Origin: Buddleja alternifolia
Taxonomy: Eukaryota > Streptophyta > Magnoliopsida > Lamiales > Scrophulariaceae
NCBI GenBank assembly: GCA_019426215.1
Contig: CM033400.1
Location: forward strand, 18,212,568-18,276,567
Direction: 5' to 3'
Length of the DNA stretch: 64,000 nucleotides
Under the pieces are notes generated by a model. It was not told the origin of the DNA, searched no databases, and worked only from the letters and a program-made list of their open reading frames with translations. The translations under genes were made by a program, and so were the position numbers. Every line of letters begins with the position of its first letter. Positions within the stretch are counted from its first letter, which is position 1. Positions 45,466 through 56,925 of the stretch are shown piece after piece.

Positions 45466-48400
45466 ATGCAGGTACCTAGAGCCAACACCGACGCTTCAGT
45501 ATGGTACATAGATAGTGGATCATCGAGACACATGACTGGATCAAAGGACCTCTTGATCAACTATCGTGCAACCAATGGTCCTCAAGTTATATTCGGTGAT
45601 AATTCTAAAGGTAAAACTAAAGGTATAGGTATCATGCATAGGGGGAACATCATGATCAATGATGTATACTATGTCGAGGGTCTTAAACATAATCTCCTAA
45701 GTCAATTTTGTGATAAAGGCTTTGAAATTAAATTTTCTAGTGACTTGTGCGAGATAATCGATGTTAAGACAGGATCTACCAAATTAAAAGGAAGAAGAAC
45801 AAACAATGTATACTTAGTAGATTGGGATTCAACATTAGATAACAACCCTACATGCTTCGTAGCTAAGAATCAAAACGAATTAGGTTGGTTATGGCACAGA
45901 AAAATGAATCACCTCAATTTCAAAACAATCTCTCAATTAATATCTCTAAATCTCATAGAGGGATTACCTAAAGGTTCCTTTAATAAAGATCGCTTATGTG
46001 ATGCTTGTCAAATGGGTAAACAAGTTAAATCATCCTTTAAGAAGAAGCTTCATCTGTCGACCTCTCGAATACTTGAATTACTACATTTAGATTTGTTTGG
46101 TCCTATTCAAATCATGAGCGTTAGTGGTAAAAAGTATTCACTAGTAATAGTTGATGATTTTTCACGCTATACATGGGTAGAATTTCTAGCATCTAAAGAT
46201 GAAACTAGTGCCAAGCTCACCTCTCTAATTCGTCAACTACAAAACTCAAAAGATCTAAAAGTAACAAGAATTAGAAGTGATAGAGGAACTGAATTTACTA
46301 ACCATATTGTTGAGAAATTTTGTAAAGACTTTGGAATACTTCATGAGTATTCAGCACCTAGAACACCTCAACAAAATGGAGATGCTGAACGGCGGAACAG
46401 AACGCTTAAAGAAGCCGCTAGGACTATGTTAGCCGAATCTAAGTTGCCTCAAAGGTTGTGGGCCGAAGCTGTTAACACTGCTTGCTACACAGAACCGGTG
46501 TATGATCAACAAGCAACATGAAAAGACTCCATATGAGTTATGGAAGGGACGTAAGCCGAATGTTTCATACTTTCATGTATTTGGCTCAAAATGTTTCATT
46601 CATAACAATGGTTCTCAAAGCCTAAAGACATTTGATCCTAAAGCAGATGAAGGAATCTTTCTAGGATACGCCAAAAATGGAAGGAGCTTTCGCATCTTAA
46701 ATAAGATCAAATCGAATGTTGAAGAATCCATTCATGTTGTGTTTGATGATGCTAACCAAGAACCGAGTAAGGTTAATATTAATGATGCAGGAATTGAAGA
46801 TTTATCTCAACAAGCGTCACAAATCAATCTGTGTGATGATAGTGATATTGATGAAGATAATGAAATCATTATACCTAATCCTAAGACTACTCGTAAAGAC
46901 ATCAACGATGACATTGCAAGAAACGCTGATGATCATGAAGGGTATGTTCATCAAGAGCAAATTCAATCTACAAACACTGAAGCGCCTACGCAAGGAATTG
47001 GTCAAGCGCCTACACAGTTTAATCAAACGTTAGATCAATCTCTTAACTCGTTCCAACCAGACAGAAAATGGCTCAGAGACCATCCACCAGAACTAATTAT
47101 TGGAGATATTGGAGCACCCGTTAGAACGAGAGCCGCTACAATAAATGAGGCCATGTTTGCAAGCTTCCTATCTCAAATGGAACCAAAGAAAGTGGATGAA
47201 GCGCTTAACGATCCAAGTTGGATAGAAGCCATGCAAGAAGAGCTAAACCAATTTGAAAGAAATAAGGTATGGACGCTAGTACCAAGACCAACCCACCAAG
47301 GGGTCATTGGAACTAGATGGGTCTATAGAAACAAAATGGATGAGAATGGAATTGTGATTAGAAACAAAGCCAGACTCGTAGCTCAGGGATACTGTCAAGA
47401 AGAGGGCATCGACTTTGATGAAACATACGCTCCAGTTGCCCGACTTGAAGCAATCCGCATGTTTCTAGCGTTTGCAGCATTTAACAAATTTACAGTGTAT
47501 CAAATGGACGTAAAGAGTGCATTTCTGAATGGTAAACTCCAAGAAGAAGTATATGTGGAGCAACCACCAGGATTCATCAACAACCATGGGAAAAGCATGG
47601 TTTACAAATTGGACAAGGCACTCTATGGTCTTAAACAAGCACCACGAGCATGGTATGACACTCTCTCTATCTTCCTTATAGGTAAAGGCTTTTCAAAAGG
47701 CAGCGTTGACACAACGTTATTCAAAATTACCCATAATGAAGATATTCTCCTAGTTCAAATTTATGTTGATGATATTATATTTGGATCTACCAATAAGCGT
47801 CTATGTGAGAAATTTTCGAAAATGATGCAAGATCAATTTGAAATGAGCATGATGGGTGAATTAACTTTCTTCCTAGGATTACAAGTTAAACAACTCCCTA
47901 ATGGCATATTCATAAATCAAACTAAATATACTAGAGATATGATCAAGAAATTTGGTATGGAAAATGCATCACCTTCAAAAATTCCAATGAGCCAGACGCT
48001 TAAGCTAGATAGAGACGATAATGGAAAGAAAATTGATATCACTAACTATAGAGGTATTATTGGATCACTTCTTTATCTTACAGCTAGTAGACCCGATATT
48101 ATGTTCTCAGTATGCATGTGTGCACGATTTCAAGCTGATCCTAGAGAATCACACTTAATTGCTGCTAAAAGAATCCTTAAGTACCTAAAAGGCACACAAA
48201 ATGTGGGCTTATGGTATCCTAGGGATTCTCCTTTTGAACTAATCGGTTATTCAGATGCAGATTTTGCAGGATGCAAAATAGATAGAAAAAGTACTAGTGG
48301 AACATGTCAATTTCTAGGTGATAGACTAATTTCATGGCATAGTAAGAAGCAACAGTCCATCGCTACTTCCACCGCTGAGGCTGAGTATGTAGCCGCTGGA

Positions 48401-48709
48401 AGCTGTTGTGCACAGATCCTTTGGATGAGGCAACAACTTAGAGATTATGGAATAATCCTAGATCCAACTCCTATCCATTGTGACAATCAAAGCGCCTTAG
48501 CAATGACTCAAAATCCAGTTCTTCACTCTAGAACCAAACACATTGACATTCGCTATCACTTTCTACGTGACCATGTTCAAAAGAAAGATATCTCCATGCA
48601 CTTCATTAATACAGAAAAGCAACTGGCAGATATCTTCACCAAAGCGCTTAACGAACAACGTTTTCTCACTTTAAGAAGTGAACTAGGTATGATTGATCTA
48701 AATGCTTAA
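45466..48709 (+). pseudogene. Sire-2 pol, intact except for one 2-nt deletion
   Basis: Polyprotein. Protease WYIDSGSSRHMTG (DSG at 45511-45519). GAG-pre-integrase with H-H-C-C (HRKMNHL ... CDACQMGK). Integrase core HLDLFGP, DDFSRYTW, RSDRGTEF, TPQQNGDAER. Frame loss between 46490 and 46491, where two bases present in Sire-1 are missing. Then the frame is open from 46502: RT with [16 protein letters not shown] and YVDD (47762-47773), RNase H with [19 protein letters not shown] and [16 protein letters not shown], ending at TAA 48709. All catalytic residues seen are canonical. The codon before the pol ATG is an in-frame TGA, so pol cannot be a simple extension of gag. Confidence 0.93.
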
Positions 48710-49804
48710 TCATTCGAAACATCATACTTTTGTTAGGCATGAAATTTAGGGGGAATTCAATGTATGTTATGAAATTTATGGGGAACCTACATAGGGGGAA
48801 CCTTAAAAGAGCTAACTATACCTAAGTGAATATGACCAAAAATGTTTTCCCTTGCATCGGTCATACGCACTTAGCATCCATACACTTAAAACCGTTTTGA
48901 CGCTTATTACACAAATCTGTCTTAGCGTCTGCACTTCTTTCAAAATAAACTAAACGCTTAGCTTTATTCCCGGCTAAAGCAGTTAGTAAAAAGACCCTTT
49001 TAAAAGCAAGCGTACATTACCCTACGCCAAAACGAGAAAGTGGATTAGTCAATCAATGCAATTAATGCTGACTTGACATTCCTCACCCTTCGCTCAAGAA
49101 AACCCATGGGTACTCATCACGTTTTTCAAAGATGGTTCAGCACATGTACACGCGTCAGTACAATTACCATGTATCTTAGACGAGTACAACCGGCGCTGAA
49201 TATTTTAAACCAAAAGTAAAACACTACTACCAAGACCTAATGATAAGTACTGGGAAACTGTGTCCTCATATACACCCTGAAAGGAATAATTCTATATGTT
49301 ACAATGACCGCTAAAGCACAACCTGTTACTTGAAAGAGACTCCCAAGATTTTCAAGCGTCCACATAACACTCAATTGTTTCAAGCGTCATTCTGACTAAG
49401 TCCGGACGCTTTAACAAATTTTTGGCGGGCATTTAAATAGTGTTCAAAATTATGATTCCCGAACAGTTTTCATAAAGAACGTATCCGCTTTTCATGGGCA
49501 CACGCATCACTCTCAGTCTCTGTTTTTAAACTTTTAAACGGACTTCAAAATAGTATATGTGGCAGTTACTAAAAGAAACCGTGCCTGTTTAATCTAAATT
49601 CACGTCCACAGTTATATTTTAATGGCTGAGATTTATACTCCTCAGCGTGTCAACATCTCAAACTTCAAACACATCGAACATTCAAATTGAAGTTTCTGCA
49701 GAACACAAACACTCTTATACTCTATTCCATTCGTGCAAAAACAAGTCTCTCTCTTTTTCAAAAACGAAAAATTTTCCTTCGTAATCTCTGTCTACTGCTC
49801 ACTC
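48710..49804 (+). other. Sire-2 spacer between pol and the third ORF
   Basis: 1.1 kb with stops in all frames. Three internal PPT-like runs, agggggaatt (48748), atggggaacc (about 48779) and atagggggaacc (48791-48802). AAGCGTC at 49354 and 49382, and its complement at 48899 and 49405. It ends in CT/A-rich leader-like sequence before the ATG at 49805. The third ORF must be reached by splicing or internal initiation, since it is far from the pol stop. Confidence 0.7.
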
Positions 49805-52800
49805 ATGGCACCCAAGAAAGCTACTGCTGGAACCTCTGAAGTTATTGTCAAGATCACTGAAGGCCTTATAGTTGATTGGAAGTTTCTCTATGAAAACCCC
49901 CAAATTGATTTAACGGAAATAATGGATTCTGTAGCAGAGGCTGGGCTTCAGAAATTTCTCACGAAATACTCATATATGTTTCCTGAAGAACTAGAATTTT
50001 TCTGGAGAAATGCTCGACTGTCTGACGATGAGACTTCCATCACGTGTTTGTTTCCTGTCTCCAAGAAGGAATCAAAGACGTTCACTCTCTCTGCGGCCTC
50101 CATTGCCCAGAATTTCTCTCTACCTAATGCTGGAGCCACTTTAGACACTATCACTGAAGAACAAATTCAAGAAGTCTGGACTCAGATTAGCGCTTACGAT
50201 GATGTTCCATACAAACCGTACTTTGAAAAGAAGGATATAGTGAACAGGTATCGAGTCTTGGCTGATTTCTGCAGTAAAAACATCGAATGCAGAGTGGGAA
50301 CCTTCGACAAAATCAACCCAACCCAGTTCCAGATGATGACTGCCATCCTACTCAAGATAAAGATCAACTGGAGCGCCTATATATTCAGCAGGTTCAGAGA
50401 CAGTTTACGCACTTCAAACAGACCTTATGGTCTAGTTTTAAGTGATCTACTCTTTCGAGCAGAGTGCACCTCTTCAGCAGGAGTCACCGTGGCCAAGCAT
50501 AAGTTCTATGGGCCAAGAATCATCAATAATCTCTTCAATCCACCCAAAGTTGGAGGTGCTGCTAAGCCTCTCTCTGAGCGCCAAGTTGTCCGCGCAGCGT
50601 CAGATGAGGAGGCTGAGCGTCCAGATCAGGAGAAAGCCAAACGTACTGTGAAGCGTCCCACTGTCACCAAGAAACGGGCTCCTCGAAAGCCCAAGGCTCA
50701 ACCTATTAAAAACGATGAAGATGACGAGGATTCTATACCCCTCATTAGTCGGAAAGATCTGGAAAAGGTTCTCAAGAATATTGACTTTGAAGAACCTGCA
50801 GTTCCACAGACTCAAGCGTTCCCCGCCGAAGGTATAAATGTGAAGCGTATCTTCAAAAGGCGTAAGCGTCCAACTGCTGCCATCTCTTCTGAGACTACAC
50901 AAAGAGATCAAGCCATAGCTGCTGTCCCGATATCATCCTCCGAACCACCAGTTGATGTCCATCTGGATGTTGATATGACCCAAATTGTGGCCATCGCACA
51001 TGAAGCTGCCATCGAATCTACAAATCTCGAGCCGGATGAACCTGAAATCCCAAGGGCTCAACCATTGCTTGCATTACCTAGTACAACAGAGGCACGCTCA
51101 GAAGGTCAGAGCGATGCTAACGACGTTGTGATCCATCGACACTTCTTCAAGCTGGATCCCTCAAAGACTATCGATCACTCAGTCGATTATTTGCCTCCAG
51201 CGCCCGCAGAAAACTTCATACCTGCAGGTTACAATGAAGAAAGTCTTATCAATGCCGAAAATGATATCGCCAAGCTCATAAAGTTTGATCTGGCTGTACG
51301 CAACACTCTTTTAATACAGCCTCCACCCCAGCTGATGAAGCTTACTACAAAGCGCTTGAACTCGGAAAGACTCCCACACACATCCCGGCTTCTGTCACTC
51401 TCCAAGCTCAGCGGCAAGGAGGCACGACTCCTAGAGCTGATGTTGACTTAGCTTATTATCTGGACTGTGGGACAAGCAAACCCACTGGCTTCGCTCTCCG
51501 CGACTACAACATCAGAGTCTATGAGCGTCAGGATCAGCTTCTGAACCCAACGGAAGAGCTACTAAACAGAGAAGGATATTCTCACTCTCTAACACTGGTC
51601 AAAAGCGAGGAAAACAAGAACTCAGCTAATCCTCTCCTCCTGTGGAAGAATAAAGGAGTACATGCCGGTGAGCGTCCAGCATCCCTGACCGAGATGATTC
51701 AACTTGAAACCGATGCATATTTTGACTGCGTCTGGAACGCTAACTACCAACCGACAGGTATCGTTTTGAATCCATCTGTGATATTCATCACCAAGGGTTT
51801 GTGCTATACTTAATGCAGGAACTGAGTATTGTATGACTGAGATACGATGGGCTGAAGCTTACATGGGTGACAAGTATAAATTTGAAGACTTGGTTAGTGC
51901 TCCCCATCTGTTCAGACTAGGGATTCATGATAAAAGGACCAAATTTGCACGCTACATGCTGACGCAGCGCCAGCATAGACTTGGACCCGTTCTGAAGCTG
52001 CCTCTGATCCGCCATCAACCTGAACACCGCTTAAGACAAGCGTTGCACAAACTGGCCAACTCTTCTCTACGCTTTGATGATCAAGCGTCCACCAGCGGTT
52101 CTTCTCCCATGTCCTGTCTGAACTGCACCCCTAGCCAATGTGAAGACAATTTTTCTCTCATGATGGCAATTATGCCTCCAGTCTCTCTATTCGACAAAAT
52201 CTTCACAGACAATCTGCGACAATGGGATGGCTCTCGGATCAATTCTTTCAGAGGATATCCACTACTTCCGTCTATTCGACAAGAAGTCTCCAGTCACTAT
52301 GATTTTGGTTTATCGCTGCTAGAAAGATCTCAAGCGCTTGCTTCAGCCATCTACCCATACTTGGAAGAGTATTACCAGCTCCGCGTTCCCGCCTCTCGGA
52401 AACCGAAGACTCTCCCAACAGATCGGCTAATTGGCTTCTCACAACACTATTGCCCAGATGCCTTATTCTCTATCTGCAAAGCGCCCTCCAAACTCTTTCC
52501 CACTCATGTGCTGGATATCCTCGGGCCACTGTATATCAGGGCACTGGATAGTCCTATCAGAACGTTCATTCAAGGTACTCATCTCCCCACTCTACATTTG
52601 AATGAACTCCTGCAGACTGCTACGTATCCATATGCAGATGAACCGTTTGCCAACTTGGACTTTCGGTTTACGGACTTTAGCCGAATAGAATCAGAATTTC
52701 CTGCAGCACCCGCTGAACTGTTAACTGCTCCTGAGCACCTATTAGAGTTACCTCAAGCGCCTCATTCTCCCAGTCCAACTGAATTCGACTCTACTGCATC

Positions 52801-53708
52801 CACCGAGTCCAACACTGCTCCAGAGCTTCGAGGAACAGTATTTGATCCTACTAATCAAGTATCTATTGAATCTCTCAAACACACATCTCGTTTAAGCCTC
52901 AAGTCCGCCCTGCACTTCCACACGCTCAACCGTCCATGGCTGAATGCCTCACTCAAATACAACAACTATCTACAGCTACTCAGGCAAGTCATGTGGCCTT
53001 AACCAATGATCTACAAGACAGGTTCACGGCTCTCGAGACCTCTCTCACAGACGCTAATCAAGCTCAACTCCTGGTCATGAAAGAACATTTCGACCAGCGT
53101 CTAACCACTCTTGAGGCCTCTGTCGCTCAGATTGCTGCTCAAGTCAGTCTTCTTACTCAGCATTTCATACAGACTGATGATGGCAATAAGGGGGAAAAGA
53201 AGGGAGAAAAGAGGAAATTGTCAACATCTAAAGATCAAGTTCCTCCTCCACCATCCAAGCGTCAACACGTTGATACTTCTCTCACACTGAGTGCAGAACC
53301 AAGGTATCCCTATCCCTCTTGGGTAACCACATCGGTTGAAGCGTCCAACAAGAAAGAAACCCCCAGAGTGCTCTATCCAACTCTTCGTTGCCTTCAAGAG
53401 CACTGCTTGAACAGTTTGACATTCCTCTTCTCAGAGCATCAATTCCAGAACCAACTGATCCAGCAGTATTAGCCTTAGAAAGAAAAATGTCTGACTTCGA
53501 CCAAACCTTCAGAATTTGCCTACGATACATAGGCATCAGTCCAGAGGAATGGGATAAACACTTCATTGCCTTTAAGGCACGACAAGTTCAAGAAAACAAG
53601 CACATAATCAGTAAAGATCATGCGGCAATGATGACGTTAGAAGATCAGATAACTGAAGCAATCCGTGCTGAAATGACTAAGAGATACAAGATCAAGCCAC
53701 GATCTTAA
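49805..53708 (+). pseudogene. Sire-2 third ORF (about 1300 codons), with several frame breaks
   Basis: ATG 49805 (MAPKKATAG), open to 51451, then breaks near 51310, 51750-51830, 52980 and 53390, with homology to Sire-1 continuing to TAA 53708. Order: an N-terminal conserved globular domain (about residues 15-250, incl. FCSKNIECRVGTFDKINP and WSAYIFSRFRDSL), a basic AT-hook/NLS-like KKRAPRKPKAQ (about 287-298), a second basic patch VKRIFKRRKRP (about 345-355), an acidic Pro-rich region, a second globular domain (WAEAYMGDKY), a coiled coil of about 60 residues (52940-53165) and a Lys-rich KGEKKGEKRK patch. No signal peptide or membrane anchor. The position is called envelope-like in Sireviruses; the features argue for a nuclear, nucleic-acid-binding protein. 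Confidence 0.8.
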
Positions 53709-53736
53709 TTTTTACTTGTGCCTCTCTCTTTGTAGT

Positions 53737-53784
53737 TGTAAAATGCCTGCACTATGAAATATATATATAAAAATGCATTTTACA
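53737..53784 (+). other. Stem-loop after third ORF (Sire-2)
   Basis: Perfect 10-bp arms TGTAAAATGC (53737-53746) and GCATTTTACA (53775-53784) around an AT-rich 28-nt loop; the same structure is at 10206-10252 in Sire-1. Confidence 0.55.
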
Positions 53785-53877
53785 GCTGAAACATCTCGTT
53801 AAAGCTCAAACTAACTTACTAACTTACGCTAACCTTCAGGTATCTAACGCTTGAACCAAATAAGTATTGCCATCATC

Positions 53878-53891
53878 AAAAAGGGGGAAAT
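53878..53891 (+). other. Polypurine tract of Sire-2
   Basis: AAAAAGGGGGAAAT immediately before the 3' LTR. Confidence 0.92.
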
Positions 53892-55644
53892 TGTTAGGAA
53901 TTTCATATTAGATGTTTTGATGATGACAAATAGGACTTTCTGTTAGACTCCGAAAAGTGTGAAAGCTTTCATAGAATGATTATGTATAAGTACCTGAAAG
54001 CTTATTTATCTTAGGCTTATAGTATTTATCTTTGTAGAATTCCTTAGACTAAGTATGTGACACTAAAACACTTAGGAAAATTCTGGGTGAGTCTACCAAG
54101 TGATGAAGGTGAAGATCAAGCGTCTAAAGCTACAATGGATAAAGATATCTTGAAGCGTCCGTCAAACGCTTTAGGGATTATCCCAGTGCTCAAACTACGA
54201 ATGGATAACTCAGGCCGAATACTCAACATCAAGTGAAATGACGGAATTTTCAGTGAGACCATCAAGACAAGATTGAAGAGTAAGCGTCTGAAATAAAGAA
54301 AAGAAAGTCAGGATCAGTCCAAGCGTCTGATACACGAGAATAACTATTCTCTTCAGCAAGCGTCCAAAAAGGTTAAACCAACACAACCTACAAAGAACGT
54401 AACCTGAAAAAGAATTTAGACCAAAACCATCCAAAGACTAAAAAAATGCATGAATCAAACGGACGAATTATTTCCAACGGAAATAAAACAAGATGCATTA
54501 AAAGTCGGATAAGTGCTATTAAAATATAAGCACTATAACTTATGGGCAAGCCATATCCTTGACCTAGACTGTCAGATTTATGAAACCAAGACCATGCCCA
54601 ACCAATTAAATATACCCAAAGTTAGAAATGTCTGAACTCAAGGAATGTTTGGGGAAACGAGACTCCAACCGAGTCAAACGGACAAAAACCACCAATACCT
54701 TATAAATAGCTCTTTCAACAAACAAGTAATCAGATGAAAAGGGACACACACAAAAATTACCTACCTTGTTGAAAGAAAAGCTTACTAAAAATCATAGCCA
54801 AATATCCATAATAAGCTTTTCACAAATATTCTAGAGACAGTCACCCATATCTCAAATCTCTTTTAAGAAGAACCATATACTACCATTGAGATATCCTCAA
54901 GTTGTTTGAACTTTCCAAAAACAAACAAACCCGTGACCAAAACCATCAACACCTTTCATCTGAGTGAGAAAGCTGGTTGACTTGCAAGCAGTATTTTTGT
55001 GTAAAAGAAGCTTGTTGAAGTTGATCTCTATTGGAGCTGAAATCTGTGTGACCAAGGAGTTCCGAGATCAAAAGTAACTTGCACCATTTCTGAGTGAAAG
55101 AAGCAAGGGAATAGAAGATCTTTAGTGGAGCTGAAATCTGTGTGACCAAGGAGTTCCAAGATCATATCCAATCTCCCTCTATCTTGTAGAAGTCTCTGTG
55201 TGACTCTTCGATAATCATCATAGTGGAAAAACCTCCCTGATAAAAGGAGAAGAAGGACGTAGCTGGGATTACATCACCCAGTGAACCTTACAAATATTTG
55301 TGTCATTTACTGTTTTATTGTCTTACATTATACTGTCATATTATATCTTGAAAAGGCATTTAAAACTAATAAGCGACTAATTGGTTAAAACGAACGCTAA
55401 GCTATAAAAACATTTCCGCTGTGCTAACTCTGATTTAGTGACTCAACTCTGCCCTACTTTGGTAAGCGTTGAAATCACCGAGTCTAAGTTAACGTTTCTC
55501 AAGCGTCACATCCAGCGCTTAAACCTATCAAGCGTTCAAATACTTCAAAGTGATACGAATTTTTTAAGAAGTCGAAAAAGTCTTAAGGGTCTATTCAACC
55601 CCCCCCCCCTTCTAGACCCTTTCGTATACCACTTGGGACCAACA
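53892..55644 (+). repeat. Sire-2 3' LTR (1753 bp)
   Basis: Same length and borders as 41378-43130. TATA box at 54701-54708. Differs from the 5' LTR by single bases and by a longer C run near 55601. Confidence 0.96.
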
Positions 55645-55649
55645 ACTTG

Positions 55650-56925
55650 TTTGGGTCTGGGTACTTCTACCTTAGCCAAACACCCCCACACTTTGAGGTA
55701 CTTATACGAGGGTTTGTGACCTTTCCAGAGTTCGTAAGGAGTCTCACTCCTACTTTTGTGGGAAATTTTATTAAGTATATAATTGGCGGAGAGGATTGCC
55801 CCCCCCCCTTCCCCCTACAAATTCTGAGGTAATCCAGAATTTATCAACATCGCATTCATCATTTCTTTGAGAGTGCGATTTTTTCGTTCAACAACACCAT
55901 TTGATTGAGGTGAATATGGTGTCGTCGTTTGATGAATAATTCCAGAGTTGGTACAAAATTCATCAAAAGGCGTTCCGTATTCTCCACCTCTATCACTTCG
56001 GATAGCTTTTATTCTTTTCCCAAGTTGATTCTCAACTTCAGTTTTGTAATGTGTAAACGCTTCAAGCGCTTCGTCTTTACTTTTAAGTAAATACACATAA
56101 CAATACTTTGTGCAATCATCTATGAATGTGATGAAATACTTTTTTCCACCTCTAGTTTGCACAAACTTTAAATCACAGATATCACTGTGAATAAGTTCTA
56201 GAGGTGCGGAGTTCCTTTCCACGAAGGGAAACTGTAGTTTGACTAGTTTCGCTTCAACACAAATTTCATATTTGTGTTGCGTATCAACTTTGAAGGTTGG
56301 TAATAAATTTAAATTTATTAGTCTTCGCAAAGTATTAAAATTCACATGTCCTAGTCTAACATGCCATAAATTTGAATACTCAAGCAAGTAAGCAGAAGAT
56401 GTAATTTTATTATCATCAATTTTGGTTACAACAGCGCGAATAACATTCATTACATTGATTTTAAAAAAGGCCCTGCTTGAGGTAACCTTTTCCTACGTAA
56501 ATTCCATGCTTTGTAAAAGAAAACCTATCTGCCTCAAACACCAGTTTGAACCCGTTCTTCACTAGGGCAAATCCTGACACCAGATTCTTGCGAATATCAG
56601 GAACATGTAGCACCTCGGTCAGAGTCAGTTTTTTCCCAGATGTCATCTTCAACACCACTTTACCAATTCCTAGAACCGGAGAAGTGGCAGAGTTTCCCAT
56701 GTACAGTCTTCGCCCATCAGAAGGAGAGTATGATGAGAACGCCTCCTTATCAGAACAGATGTGGCGAGTAAGCCCAGTGTCGATGAACCACTCCCTTGGG
56801 TTGTCCACCAGATTTGTCTCGAACACAACAGCGGTGAGATCGAGTTCAGACAAGTCTAGTGGGACCCTGTTGTCAGATAGGTCATCTATCATTTCGTTGA
56901 TGCCCTTGACGTCATCAACAGCCAA
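55650..56925 (-). pseudogene. Copia-B pol, 5' half (protease, integrase)
   Basis: On the - strand: an ORF from 56925 with protease site [12 protein letters not shown] (DTG present) and the [21 protein letters not shown] block, then from 56450 GAG-pre-integrase LWHVRLGHVNFNTLRRL with a C-x-x-C-like end, and integrase core IHSDICDLK, TFIDDCTKYCYVYLL, RSDRGGEYGTPF and TPYSPQSNGVVERKNRT. It continues across Sire-2 at 41372. One frame break near 56455. Confidence 0.9.

Larger units (their letters stand above)
41378..55644 (+). mobile_element. Sire-2, young nearly intact Sirevirus (14.3 kb)
   Basis: Two LTRs of 1753 bp each, target duplication ACTTG at 41373-41377 and 55645-55649, PBS, gag, pol, third ORF, PPT. 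By eye the LTRs differ by about a dozen substitutions and a few 1-2 nt indels (about 0.6-0.7 %), so the insertion is recent. Gag is fully open. Pol carries one 2-nt deletion and the third ORF several frame breaks, so this copy is probably not autonomous, though it could be mobilised in trans. Inserted in the integrase gene of Copia-B, in opposite orientation. Confidence 0.96.
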
